A DNA stretch of 64,000 bases from CAVURS01 sp963834425 (GTDB lineage Bacteria; Actinomycetota; Actinomycetes; Actinomycetales; CAVURS01), in contig CAWIBR010000010.1 of the NCBI GenBank assembly GCA_963834425.1, forward strand, positions 416,888 through 480,887. Direction: 5' to 3'. This document shows, piece by piece, positions 53,862 through 63,125 of the stretch. Numbering within the stretch: the first letter of the stretch is position 1; each line of letters starts with the position of its first letter. The notes beneath the pieces are model-generated. The model saw nothing but the letters and a program-made list of their open reading frames with translations, was not told the DNA's origin and did no database searches. The position numbers and the translations under genes are program-made.

Positions 53862-55031
53862 GTGTCGCCGACGTCGATGTCCGCTCGCGGTCTGTTGGGT
53901 CCGGCCGACGTGAGCGATCGCGACCTGGCCGGGTTCGTCGCCGTCGCCCACGGCGTCCCGGCGGATGACGTCGAGTTGTTGACGAGCGTCGCCGAGGTTG
54001 CGCCCTACGACCTCGAGGCGCTGCTGACTGCCGGGCGCTACTGGGTGCACGGGACGGCCCGGATCGGTCCAGCGGTCAGGGAGTTTCGCTTCTTCGTCAA
54101 GCACGTGCAATCGGTCGCGCGCTCGCCGATCTTCGAGCAGATCCCACCGCCGATGCGGGCGTCACTGCTGGACCTGCTGCCGTGGGAGACCGAGCCCCGG
54201 ATCTATCGGTCCGATCTGGCGACCCGGCTGCCGGCAGGTGTGGCCATGCCTGCGGCGTACGCCGTGGTCGAGCTCGACACGGAGTCGGCGGCCATCTGGC
54301 TGGAAGCCATCCCGGTCGTCGAAACCCGTTGGGAGGTCGAGCGATTCGAGCAGGCGGCGTACCTGCTGGGGCGGTTGGCGGCGAGCGACTCGGTGCGACC
54401 GCTGGCGCAGATCTCCGGCGGGGTGGCCCGGCGAACCATCCGCGGGTTCGCCGAAGGGCGGCTGACGCACGCCGTCCTGCCGCCGCTGGAGAGCGACGAG
54501 GTCTGGCGGCATCCCCTGGTCTCGACCGCCTTCGATGCCGGGTTGCGATCTCGGCTGGTGGCCGCCGCCGACGCGATGTGGTCGTTCGTCGACGAACTCG
54601 AAAGCCTGCCCACGGGGGCGAGTCACGGCGATGCGTGTCCGCGAAACCTGTTGGTGCGAAGCGACTCCGAGGCACTGACGCTGATCGACTTCGGCTTCTG
54701 GGGTGAGGCGCCGCTGGGGTTCGACCTGGCCCAACTGCTGCTGGCCGAAGTGCAGATGGGCGAGCGACCGGCGAACGAGCTGGCCGACCTGGAGCGCGCG
54801 TGCCTCCCGGCGTACATCGAGGGTTTGCGCGCGGAGGGCTGCACCGTGGACGAGGCGCTGATCCGGCGAGCCCACGCGCTGGTGATGTTGCTCTTCTCGG
54901 GCTACTCGGCCGTTCCGTTCGAGCACCTGGACCGGCGGCCGACCGCCGAGCTGCACCGGATCGCCGTGGAGCGCGCCCAGAGTGCGCGCTTCATCCTCGA
55001 CCTGGTCGACGCGACCGCGCAGGGCGGTTAG
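53862..55031 (+). CDS. Aminoglycoside-phosphotransferase-like (APH-fold) kinase
   Basis: 389 residues; GTG 53862 follows GGAGG at 6 nt. Kinase motifs: catalytic loop SHGDACPRNLLVRSDSEA (HGDxxxxN) and metal-binding LIDFGFWGEAPLGFDLAQLL (IDFG, Asp). The N-terminal lobe (residues ~40-130) lacks a clear glycine loop; REFRFFVKHVQSVARS supplies a plausible ATP-binding Lys. It resembles uncharacterised actinobacterial APH-family proteins. It may phosphorylate an antibiotic, a sugar or a small metabolite. The MarR gene next to it and the palindrome between suggest inducible expression, as for a resistance gene, but that is not shown. Confidence 0.8.
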   Translation: MSPTSMSARGLLGPADVSDRDLAGFVAVAHGVPADDVELLTSVAEVAPYDLEALLTAGRYWVHGTARIGPAVREFRFFVKHVQSVARSPIFEQIPPPMRASLLDLLPWETEPRIYRSDLATRLPAGVAMPAAYAVVELDTESAAIWLEAIPVVETRWEVERFEQAAYLLGRLAASDSVRPLAQISGGVARRTIRGFAEGRLTHAVLPPLESDEVWRHPLVSTAFDAGLRSRLVAAADAMWSFVDELESLPTGASHGDACPRNLLVRSDSEALTLIDFGFWGEAPLGFDLAQLLLAEVQMGERPANELADLERACLPAYIEGLRAEGCTVDEALIRRAHALVMLLFSGYSAVPFEHLDRRPTAELHRIAVERAQSARFILDLVDATAQGG

Positions 55032-55879
55032 GCCGCTGAAACCGTTGCGGCCGCGCGGAAAGCTGGGGCCGGCCGACTCGGGGTCTCCGCGACGACGTAG
55101 CGAAAGACGTTGCGCAGCCGGTAGCCGCCGTCACCATCCCGGTACGGCGCGACCGCCCGCAGCACGGCCTGGCTCACGGCGTGCGAGCCGGAGTGGGCGA
55201 CCGCGCGAACCATCGGCCCGGTCGAGAGCAGGCCGCGCAGCAGCTCGGTCTGGTCGGCGTACTCCCAGGTGCTCGTCACCTGGTGCTCGCGGGCGTTGAC
55301 GAAACCGGCCGCCTCGACCAGCCGGGTCAGCATCAGCGGCTTGGCCAGGGCGAAGGGGTGGGGCAGGATCGCGCCAACGGGGGGCAGCAGGGGCTCGACC
55401 GCGGCCAGATGCGCTGCCGCGTCTGAGCATTCGGGGCGCCCCCCGGTGACGACGACGACGTGACCGGACGGGTGCAGCACCCGCCGGGCTTCGGCCAGCG
55501 CGGCCACTGGATCGGCGGCGTCGGGGACCGAGTTGATGCCGGTCACGATGTCGAAGGTCTCCCGCTCGAACGGCAGTCGCTCCAGGTCCCCGACCCGGAT
55601 GTCGGCATCCGGCAGACGGTGGCGGGCGATCGTGACGAGCCCGGGTCGGCGTCCAGTCCGCTGACCACCGCCCCGTATTTGCCGGCGCGACGCAGGAGAG
55701 TGCCCGCACCGCAGCCGACATCGAGCAGTCGCCGGCCGGCCAGCGCAGGGACGCTCGCCAGCACCGCCGTGTGGATCTCATGGAGCTGAGGCTCCTGGTG
55801 GTCGGCCCAGTCGACGGCGCGCGCGTTCCACAGGTCGGCCTGCATCGTTGCCGGAGTACTGAGCAGTGGCCAGACTCAT
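55028..55879 (-). CDS. Class I SAM-dependent methyltransferase; two frame shifts
   Basis: About 283 residues. True start probably ATG 55879 with AGGAGG 5 nt upstream (MSLATAQYSGN); an extra base near 55851 then leads to QADLWNARAVDWADHQEPQ. Motif I is LLDVGCGAGTLLRRAGKYGA, motif II VSGLDADPG; after a deletion near 55645 DADIRVGDLERLPFERETFD with TGINSVPDAADPVAALAEAR and VLHPSGHVVVVTGG. Cyclopropane/UbiE-like small-molecule class; substrate unknown. The stop overlaps the convergent phosphotransferase stop. Confidence 0.8.
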
Positions 55880-56174
55880 GGTTGCCTCCTTCGTCGGCGG
55901 GGACGGCTTGCGTCGTCTGCAGACTGCGGGCCTGAGGTAGCGCGGCACATCGGTGCGATGACCTATTCGGTTGCGCAGCGCTACCTCATTTGCCGGCGAT
56001 GACCCCCTCGGGCGAGCGCGATCGGCCGGCGTGCCGGAGCCCGAATTGGCCGGGTTGGCAGGCTTGGGCTCGCCTGAGCGAGTGACGCTCGGCGGTTGGC
56101 GCGATGGTGCTCGCTCTCGGCCCCGATAGTTACAGCGTGTACACGGACGTACACGTAGAGCAGGGGAGACATGG
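55880..56174. promoter_or_regulatory. Intergenic region with two inverted repeats
   Basis: About 295 bp between the divergent methyltransferase and the leader ORF of the GGDEF-EAL gene. It holds TGAGGTAGCGC (55933-55943) facing GCGCTACCTCA (55978-55988), a perfect 11-bp inverted repeat 34 nt apart, and CGTGTAC (56136-56142) facing GTACACG (56149-56155), a perfect 7-bp inverted repeat with 6-nt spacer, about 20 nt before the leader ORF. Both look like dimeric regulator sites. No gene was seen. Confidence 0.55.
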
Positions 56175-56267
56175 ATGTCTGAACGAGGAACGATGCCGAG
56201 CCGCGGCGCCCGCTGGACCATGGGCTTCAGGCTGAGGGCCCTCAGGACGACGGCCCTTCGGCGCTGA
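56175..56267 (+). CDS. Leader ORF (30 codons) coupled to the GGDEF-EAL gene
   Basis: ATG 56175 is preceded by GGGGAG at about 8 nt. The peptide MSERGTMPSRGARWTMGFRL and RALRTTALRR is Arg-rich (about 9 of 30). Its TGA overlaps the ATG of the next gene by one base (TGATG, 56265-56269), so that gene has no free ribosome site and may depend on translation of this ORF. No homologue is known to me. Whether the peptide itself matters is unknown. Confidence 0.5.
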   Translation: MSERGTMPSRGARWTMGFRLRALRTTALRR

Positions 56268-58840
56268 TGAAGACTCGCTCCGAGGGCTCGGCCGCCCTCT
56301 GGATCGGTGTGCTCGCTGGCCTGCTGGCCGTCGGGTCCATCGCTCAGCTCTGGCTGGCCGGCCCGTCGACCTGGCCGTTGCTCGACTTCGCACTGGCGGC
56401 GCTGCCAGCGACGGTCGGGCTGGCGGCTCTGTTCGCGCTGACCGAGCTGGCGCTGATCCATGTCGAGTTCCGTCATGACGCCTACTCGTTCTCGTTGTCG
56501 GGCATCCCGCTGGTCCTGGGAGTCCTGACCGTCTCGCCGACCCACCTGGTGCTGGCTCGGGTGGCCGGTGCGGCGATTGTCTTTGCGCTCCAACGCCCTT
56601 CGCCGGTCAAGGCGATCTACAACACCTGCGCGTACGCCTTCGAGGCGGCCACCGTGGCCACGTTGATCCACGCCTTGCTGCCCTCGGGAGCGGCCCTCGA
56701 CCTGCGGGCGGCTGCGGTCTGCTGTCTCGTCGTCCCGACGGTCGACGTCCTGATGAGCCTGCTCGTCGTCGTGGTGATCTCACTGCGCGGCCAGATGCTC
56801 GATCGCCGCGAGGTGGCCGAGATCCTCGTGCCGGCAGCGCTTTTCAGCCTGGCCAGTACGGCGTACGCCCTGGTCGCGGCGCTCCTGATCGAGGCCGGCC
56901 CGCTGGGCTTCATCCTGCTGGGGGCCGCTGCCATCTCCGGCGGGGTGCTCTTCCGGGCCTACCTGGTGCGTCGTCGCCGGCATCAGGCCCTGGCCTTGAT
57001 CCACGACTTCGTCGAGCAGGGCGCGGGTGTCCACAGCCTCGAAGGTCTGGCCGAGCGCATGCTCGGGCGGGTTCAGGTCCTGTTGCGCTGCAGTGAGGTC
57101 GAGCTGGTCGTCGCGACCGGCAGCGACCCGTCGGACCCGACCATCCGGATGCGGGTCGACGAGTCAGGAACCCTCGTGGTGGCCCGGTCCGAGCCGATCT
57201 CGGCCGACTGGTTGTTGCTGCGTGTCGTCTCCACCAACGAGCCGATCCTGGCCGCTCGCTCCACCCAGGACGCCGGGCTGCGGGCGTGGTTGGCCGCGCG
57301 GGGGGTGCCGGACGCGCTCGTCGTCCCGGTGCCGGGTGCGGGCGACGAGCTGGCTCTGGTCGCCTCGGGCCGACTCGGCGAGACGACATCGCTGACGATG
57401 GACGACGTCAAGCTGGCCCGCACGCTCGCCGGTCATCTGGCCGTCGCGATGCACGGAACTCGGGTCGTCGAACAACTGCGACACGACGCCCGGCACGACA
57501 CGCTGACCGGGCTGCCCAACCGCGCCCTGCTGTCCGAGCGGCTGAGCGCGGTGCTGGCCGGGCCGGCTGCGAGCGGCTGCGCGGTGTTGCTGCTCGACCT
57601 CGACCGGTTCAAGGAGGTCAACGACGCGCTCGGGCACCACGTGGGCGATGAGCTGCTGCGGATCGTCGCCGATCGACTCCGCGCCGCGGTGCCGGACGGC
57701 GCCCTGGTGGCTCGGCTCGGGGGCGACGAGTTCGCGGTGCTGTTGAGCTCACCCTCGGACGCCTTCGCCCACGCCCAGGGCGTCGCGGCCCGGATCGACG
57801 CCGCCCTGGCCGAGCCGGTGCAGCTCATCGAGGGCCTGGTCAGCACCGGCGCCAGCCTCGGAATCGCCGTCGCCACAGCGGGATTGACCGACTCGGACAT
57901 GCTCCGTCATGCCGACACCGCGATGTACGCCGCGAAGGCGACCGGCCAGCCCGTCATCTATGCCGACGACCTCGACAAGGGCCGGGCCGAGCGGTTGGCC
58001 ATGCTGGCCGATCTGCACATCGCGCTCGAGCGGGACGAGCTCGAGCTGCTCTACCAACCCCAGCTGGATCTGGCGACCGGTCAGATCACGGCGGTGGAGG
58101 CCCTCGTGCGCTGGCGCCATCCGGAGCTGGGCTTGTTGTCGCCGGACGCGTTCATCCCGCTGGCCGAGTCGACCGGGCTGATCCACCGGCTGACCGATGT
58201 CGTGTTGCGCAAGGCGTTGCGCCAGTGTCGGGACTGGGCCGACGCGGGCTTGAATATCACCGTGGCCGTGAACCTTTCGGCCCGATCGGTCGACGCCGCG
58301 CTGCCGGAGAAGATCCGCAAGGCGCTGGCCGACGCCGGGCTGCCGGCGAGGCGGCTCATCCTGGAGATCACCGAGAGCGCGGTCATGGACGACCCGGACC
58401 GCGCCGTACCGATCCTGCGGACCGTCGCGGACATCGGGGTGAACCTCTCGCTCGACGACTTCGGCACGGGCTACTCGAGCCTGTCCTATCTCCAACGCCT
58501 GCCGGTGCAGGAGGTCAAGATCGACCGGTCGTTCGTCTCGGGCCTGGGTGGGCCGACGAGCTCGCGGGCCAGCGCCGCCCTGATCCGGAGCATCATCACC
58601 ATCGGCGAGAACCTCGGCCTGCGCATCGTCGCCGAGGGCGTCGAGAACTCACACGTGCTCGAGGTGCTGCGCGGGCTGGGCTGCGACCTGGCGCAGGGCT
58701 ATCACATCGGCCGGCCCGGGACCTCCGAGCAGCTGATGGCCCTGTTGGAGACGACCAATCACGTTGCGGCTATTGATGGTTCGAGCGCGTCGGCTGCGGT
58801 GCCACGACCCCGGGCGCCGCTCAGCATCGTCGTCCCCTAA
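56267..58840 (+). CDS. Membrane-bound GGDEF-EAL cyclic di-GMP enzyme
   Basis: 857 residues, unbroken. N-terminal ~235 residues: about seven membrane helices (ALWIGVLAGLLAVGSIAQLW, ALPATVGLAALFALTELALI and others), a sensor like MASE-type domains. Residues ~250-400: GAF-like. GGDEF domain (~405-565): HDTLTGLPNRALLSERLSAV, VLLLDLDRFKEVNDALGHHV, and intact RLGGDEFAVLLSS. EAL domain (~585-835): LYQPQLDLATGQITAVEALV (EAL), VNLSARSVDAALPEKIRKAL, LILEITESAVMDDP, LSLDDFGTGYSSLSYLQRLP, VKIDRSFVSGL, GLRIVAEGVEN. All key metal-binding residues appear present, so both synthesis and breakdown of c-di-GMP are possible. Confidence 0.93.
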   Translation: MKTRSEGSAALWIGVLAGLLAVGSIAQLWLAGPSTWPLLDFALAALPATVGLAALFALTELALIHVEFRHDAYSFSLSGIPLVLGVLTVSPTHLVLARVAGAAIVFALQRPSPVKAIYNTCAYAFEAATVATLIHALLPSGAALDLRAAAVCCLVVPTVDVLMSLLVVVVISLRGQMLDRREVAEILVPAALFSLASTAYALVAALLIEAGPLGFILLGAAAISGGVLFRAYLVRRRRHQALALIHDFVEQGAGVHSLEGLAERMLGRVQVLLRCSEVELVVATGSDPSDPTIRMRVDESGTLVVARSEPISADWLLLRVVSTNEPILAARSTQDAGLRAWLAARGVPDALVVPVPGAGDELALVASGRLGETTSLTMDDVKLARTLAGHLAVAMHGTRVVEQLRHDARHDTLTGLPNRALLSERLSAVLAGPAASGCAVLLLDLDRFKEVNDALGHHVGDELLRIVADRLRAAVPDGALVARLGGDEFAVLLSSPSDAFAHAQGVAARIDAALAEPVQLIEGLVSTGASLGIAVATAGLTDSDMLRHADTAMYAAKATGQPVIYADDLDKGRAERLAMLADLHIALERDELELLYQPQLDLATGQITAVEALVRWRHPELGLLSPDAFIPLAESTGLIHRLTDVVLRKALRQCRDWADAGLNITVAVNLSARSVDAALPEKIRKALADAGLPARRLILEITESAVMDDPDRAVPILRTVADIGVNLSLDDFGTGYSSLSYLQRLPVQEVKIDRSFVSGLGGPTSSRASAALIRSIITIGENLGLRIVAEGVENSHVLEVLRGLGCDLAQGYHIGRPGTSEQLMALLETTNHVAAIDGSSASAAVPRPRAPLSIVVP

Positions 58841-58843
58841 GCG

Positions 58844-59834
58844 TCAGCGACCTGGGTCGTCTCCCTCGTCGGGCTCGACCGGGCCTTCGGCGCCGTCGCG
58901 CTCGTCGCGGTCGGCCCACTCGATCAGCGCCGACAGGTCGAAGACCGCGTCGTCGATGCCGGCGTGCAGGTCACCCTTCGCGGCGTACCGATCGGGGACG
59001 GTGGCGATGGTGAAGTCGCCGGGCAGGACGTCGTCGACCTCGCTCCACTCGATCGGGGTCGAGACGGTGCCCTCGGGGTTGCCGCGGACGCTGTAGGCCG
59101 AGGCGATGGTGTGGTCGCGGGCGTTCTGGTTGTAGTCGACGAAAAGCATTGCGGGATCACGGTCTTTGCGCCACCAGGTCGTCGTCACGTCATCCGGAGC
59201 CCGCCGCTCCACCTCGCGCGCGAAGGCCAGGGCGGCCCGGCGGACGTCCTTGAAGCCGTACGCCGGGTGGATCCGCACGTAGATGTGCATCCCTTTGCCA
59301 CCAGAGGTTTTCGGCCAGCCGACCGCCCCCAGGTCGTCCAGCACCTCGTGCGCGACGTGGGCAACGCGGCGTACCCGATCGAAGCCGCAGTCGGGCATCG
59401 GGTCGAGGTCGATCCGCCACTCGTCCGGCTTCTCGGTGTCGGCCCGGCGGCTGTTCCACGGGTGGAACTCCACCGTCGACATCTGGACCGCCCAGATCAC
59501 CGACCCCAGCTCGGTGACGCAGAGCTCGTCGGCGGTCCGGTTGTAGCGCGGGAACGTCACCCGCACCGTCTGCGACCCACGGCGGCGCGCCGTGGGGCAG
59601 CCGCTTCTGGTGGACCTTCTCGCCGCTGATGCCGGTCGGGAAGCGGTGCATCATGCACGGCCGCTCGCGCAGCGCGTTGACGATGCCGTCGCCGACCGAG
59701 AGGTAGTAGTTGACCAGGTCGAGCTTGGTCTCACCGCGGGCCGGGAAGTAGACCCGGTCCGGGTTGGTCACCCGGACCGTGCGATCCCCGACCTCGATCT
59801 CGGTCGCCGGTGACTTCGCCGCCCCGCTCGCCAT
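58844..59834 (-). CDS. LigD-type DNA polymerase/primase domain protein, stand-alone; one frame shift
   Basis: About 330 residues. N-terminal TEIEVGDRTVRVTNPDRVYF and RPCMMHRFPTGISGEKVHQK are the start of the LigD polymerase (PrimPol) domain; after an extra base near 59575, RVTFPRYNRTADELCVTELG and TVEFHPWNSR follow, then EWRIDLDPMP (catalytic Asp pair DLDP), VGWPKTSGGKGMHIYVRIHP (nucleotide-binding SGGKGMH) and EWSEVDDVLPGDFTIATVPD. It lacks the ligase and phosphoesterase domains of LigD. Known relatives (Prim-PolC/D type) fill gaps in non-homologous end joining or base excision repair. No ku or ligase gene lies in the window. Confidence 0.88.
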
Positions 59835-59894
59835 CCGCCCAACGTAGCCGAGACGGGTGCCCGGCTCAGCGAACGCGAGCGCGGCCGACGGACC

Positions 59895-60170
59895 TCACGC
59901 GCAGATGACGCCGTTGCCCTCGCGCCACTGGTCGGCGTCCGGGTCGTCGAACCAACGGCCGTCCTCGCCGAGGTAGCGGAACTCCAGCAACGCCCGGCCG
60001 GCACCTGGACGGCCACGCTACGGGTGCCGTTGGCCCGGGTCTTGAGCCGGTGCGCGTCCGGCGTCCAGTCGTTGAAGTCTCCGACGACGGAGACGACTCC
60101 GGTGGGGTCTTCCTTGGGCAGGGCAAAGGTCAGGCGCACCAGGTCGCCCTTCTTCTCACGACGGATCACA
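59895..60170 (-). CDS. Small glycogen-binding/isoamylase N-terminal (CBM48)-like protein; one frame shift
   Basis: About 92 residues. GTG 60170 follows GGGAG at 5 nt. GVVSVVGDFNDWTPDAHRLK is the hallmark carbohydrate-binding strand of AMPK-beta/isoamylase early-set domains (VxGxFNxW); after a deletion near 59995 it continues ALLEFRYLGEDGRWFDDPDA and ends EGNGVICA. A stand-alone domain this small is known in actinobacteria. It may bind glycogen or starch; the function is unknown. It lies between LigD-type polymerase and hemerythrin genes, with no shared pathway apparent. Confidence 0.75.
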
Positions 60171-60302
60171 GCAACTCCCACAGAGGCAGTCAGGGTTTGG
60201 GGGCAGTCGCGCGACGTTGAGCGATCGCTGCCAGTGTGAGCGACCGCGCTGGCGACCGGGCGGCGACGCGCCGTACGGCGGGGTCCGTGCCAGGGTGAGG
60301 CC

Positions 60303-60800
60303 ATGGCGGACATCACGGATCTGATCTTCGAGGACCACCAATGGTTCCGGCGGCAGTTCTTCTACCTCGACGAGGCCAAGACGGTCGAGGAGATGACGGC
60401 GATCTGGGAGCCCCTGGCGACTCGCCTGGACACGCACGCGGACGCCGAGGAGCGGATCTTCTATCCCGCGCTGCTGAAGAAGAGCGACGACCCGGACGAC
60501 GAGACCGAGGACGCGATCGGCGACCACAACAAGATCCGCGACGCCGTCGCCGAGACGCGCCGGCACAAGGTCGACAGCCAGGCCTGGTGGAAGGCCGTCA
60601 ACGACGCGCGCAAGGAGAACGGCGAGCACCTCGAGGAGGAGGAGCGCGAGGGGCTACCCGACTTCCGCCGCAGCGCCACCGCCGCGATGAAGCACAAGCT
60701 GGCCATGGAGTGGCTGCGGTTCAGCTACGAGCACCCGCTCGGCCAGGGGGTCGACGACCGGGACAAGGACCCGGAGGAGTACGTCGAGGAGCACTCCTAG
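60303..60800 (+). CDS. Hemerythrin-like (HHE) domain protein
   Basis: 165 residues, ATG start, unbroken. Di-iron ligands fit: EDHQWFRRQFFYLDEAKT (first His), LDTHADAEERIFYPALLKK (His and Glu), IGDHNKIRDAVAETR (His) and ENGEHLEEEEREGLPDFRR (His, Glu). C-terminal KHKLAMEWLRFSYEHPLG completes the four-helix bundle. Family roles: oxygen, nitric oxide or iron sensing and storage, and stress resistance in actinobacteria. A CAGGGT box lies 6 nt upstream of the ATG, so transcription may be leaderless. It is convergent with the DUF1003 gene. Confidence 0.9.
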   Translation: MADITDLIFEDHQWFRRQFFYLDEAKTVEEMTAIWEPLATRLDTHADAEERIFYPALLKKSDDPDDETEDAIGDHNKIRDAVAETRRHKVDSQAWWKAVNDARKENGEHLEEEEREGLPDFRRSATAAMKHKLAMEWLRFSYEHPLGQGVDDRDKDPEEYVEEHS

Positions 60801-60832
60801 CGCCAGTCCCTCAGCTCGGACTCAGCTCGGAC

Positions 60833-61276
60833 TCAGCTCGATGCGGGGCCGGCCTGCTCGACGAGGCGCTTGTGCAGCTCCTCGGTCAGCGTATGGATCT
60901 CCCGGGTCAGCTGGGTGTTGGTCTTGAGCTCCAGCTCCTGCTCGTTGAAGTCGTGCGTGGACTTGGCCTGCTGGAAGGACGCCGCACGGTTCTGGCCGAT
61001 CATCACGAAGGTCGACAAGAAGATCGCCTCCAGCGACACGACCAGGGTCAGGGTCGGCCAGGGGCTCCGCTCGAAGATGATCATCCACGCGGCAAACAGC
61101 ACGACGTGGACGTAGACGAACTTCATCGAGCCGGCGAACGCCGTGATCGCGTCGGCGATCCGCAGCTGGGCACTGGCCGCGCGCTTGGCCGCGACGGCCT
61201 CGAAGGCCGGATGCATGCGCTGGGTCTTCGGCTTCGCCGGGGCGGCTGGGCCGGCCAGGTCGGGCGTTGCGGTCAT
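60833..61276 (-). CDS. DUF1003 family membrane protein
   Basis: 147 residues; ATG follows GGAGGAG. Sequence RIADAITAFAGSMKFVYVHV, then LFAAWMIIFERSPWPTLTLV and SLEAIFLSTFVMIGQNRAAS, gives the two membrane helices with the Trp/Pro loop of DUF1003. The C-terminal part (QELELKTNTQLTREIHTLTE) forms a cytosolic coiled-coil-like tail. The function is unknown, though these proteins recur next to stress and metal genes (the Streptomyces version lies beside magnesium transport genes). Unbroken. Confidence 0.9.
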   Translation of the reverse strand: MTATPDLAGPAAPAKPKTQRMHPAFEAVAAKRAASAQLRIADAITAFAGSMKFVYVHVVLFAAWMIIFERSPWPTLTLVVSLEAIFLSTFVMIGQNRAASFQQAKSTHDFNEQELELKTNTQLTREIHTLTEELHKRLVEQAGPASS

Positions 61277-61407
61277 GTGTTCTCCTCCGAGCGGGCGGTG
61301 CAGTGCCTCGATGGTGCATCGCGGACCTGCGAGTTCATCGGCGCGACGCGGCCTCGGGTAAAGGCGCGGTGCGGTCGATGCATCCCCCTTTCGGTTAGGT
61401 TCGGCCC

Positions 61408-61847
61408 GTGCCGGCTGATCTGACCTTCAAGACCATGAACGTCGTCCATCGGGCGATCCTGAAGGTCACGGGGGGCCGGAAGGGGTGGACCGTCTCGGGC
61501 ATGCCGGCGCTGGAGCTGACCACGACCGGTCGCCGCAGCGGGCAGCCGCGCACCGTCATGTTGACCTCGCCCTGCGCGACGGGCCGGCCATCGTGGTCGT
61601 GGCCTCCCGCGGGGGCGACGACCAGCCGCCCGCGTGGTACCTCAACCTGGTGGACGACCCGGACGTCGAGGTCAGCTGGCAAGGCGCGCCGAGTGCGCGG
61701 ATGCGAGCTCGGGTGGCCTCGGCCGAAGAGCGCGAGCGCCTGTGGCCGCTGGTCATCGCGGACCACGCCAACTACGCGGCGTACCAGACCAAGACCGCAC
61801 GCGAGATCCCGCTGGTGCTGCTGGAGCCGCCGGCCGCGCCGGCCTGA
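61408..61847 (+). CDS. Deazaflavin (F420)-dependent nitroreductase family protein; one frame shift
   Basis: About 147 residues. GTG 61408 is leaderless (TAGGTT 61396-61401, 6 nt, GTG). N-terminal GGRKGWTVSGMPALELTTTG with RRSGQPRTVML is the Ddn/F420 binding strand; a missing base near 61573 shifts to ALRDGPAIVVVASRGGDDQP and PPAWYLNLVDDPDVEVSWQG, ending YAAYQTKTAREIPLVLLEPP, all Ddn-like. These enzymes use F420H2 to reduce quinones, nitro compounds or prodrugs; the natural substrate is not known. Its presence supports an F420-producing actinobacterium. Confidence 0.87.
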
Positions 61848-61947
61848 GCGCAACCTAGGGAAATCCCGGAAGCCCAGCTGCCGCCAACCCTGCTGTCATG
61901 ACGAGCACGTCGCCGTACGTCGGCGGTCGCCTGCCGAGAGGTCGCTC

Positions 61948-62992
61948 ATGCCAGCATCCGCTCGTCCCCTGCTCACCCGCCGGTTCGCTGCCGTCTCAGC
62001 CGGAGCCGCCGCCCTGGTCCTCGTCTCGGCGGGAATCGCCAGCGCGGTGATCCCCGACTCCGGCTCGGGCACCTTCCACGGATGTGTCAACAAAGCGACC
62101 GGCGTGCTGCGTGTGGTCGATCCCGCACGCTCCGGGGCACTTGGCAGCTGCATCACCTCGGGCGCGCTGGCCGAGACCGCGATCAGCTGGAACCAGTCCG
62201 GCCCCGCAGGCGCGGTGGGGCCGGCCGGCGCGGCGGGCGCGAAGGGTGCGACCGGAGCAGCCGGCGCGCCGGGCGCTGTCGGGCCAGCCGGTACGCCGGG
62301 TGCCGTCGGGCCAGCCGGTACGCCGGGTGCCGCGTCGGGCCAACGGGACCAGCCGGTCCGGCCGGTCCGGCCGGGCCGGCCGGGCCGGCCGGAGCGGTGG
62401 GGCCACGCGGGTCAGCGGGTGGTTCGTTGGCCAGCCTGACCGACCTGGACGGCCTCGGGTGCACGAAAGGGTCGGCCGCAGGTACGGTCCAGACCGCCGT
62501 CGACGCGACGTCGGGTCAGGTCTCGGTGCTCTGCGTCGTGAGTGCCGGCGGTGGTGGCGGGGGCGGCCCGGATGTGGACACGCATCCCGGAGACTGCCGG
62601 TTCGACAACGGCGATCCGAACGACGCCGACATCCCGCCGTCGATCCTCACCGGCACGACCCTGAGCGTCGGAACCTGCCGTGACGGCGTCGCCGGCTACG
62701 CGATCCAGACCGTCGATCCCGGCCACTTCCAGCCGAAACGCTCGGCGTCGGGGTCGGTGCGACCGGAAACCTCGCCTTCGTCCTGCAGAGTCCGACATCG
62801 GCCGATCTGCCGATCACGCTGACGGTGAGCGACCCGAGCGTCTTGGCCGTACCGCCAACAGCGAGCATCGCGGCTGGTCTGTCGGCCGTCGAGATCCCGG
62901 TGACCGGGCTGACCGCCTCGCCCGGGGTGACCGTCACTGCCGCGTGGCAAGGCATCACGACGACGATTTCGGTGCCGGTGCTCGGTCCCTGA
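61948..62992 (+). CDS. Secreted protein with collagen-like Gly-X-Y repeats; at least two frame shifts
   Basis: About 348 residues corrected. A signal peptide (LLTRRFAAVSAGAAALVLVSAG, cut near AS-A) is followed by VIPDSGSGTFHGCVNKATGV, common at the start of actinobacterial collagen-like proteins. About 20 G-P/A-X triplets span residues ~90-150, with a frame break near 62333. A Gly-rich hinge and two Cys-containing segments follow (LGCTKGSAAG, DCRFDNGDPNDADIP), then after a break near 62735 an Ig-like end (LTVSDPSVLAVPPTASIAAG, ending ISVPVLGP). A surface fibre or adhesin-like role is an inference. Confidence 0.7.
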
Positions 62993-63125
62993 CCTCAGGC
63001 GGGCACGCGCTCCCTGGCCGGCGCGTTGCTCCCCCGGCGACGGTGATCGAGGCGGATCGGGGGCCGGATCACCGTCATCCAGGGAGTACGGCGGGGTTGC
63101 GGGCGAACGGTTTGCGTCGACCAGT

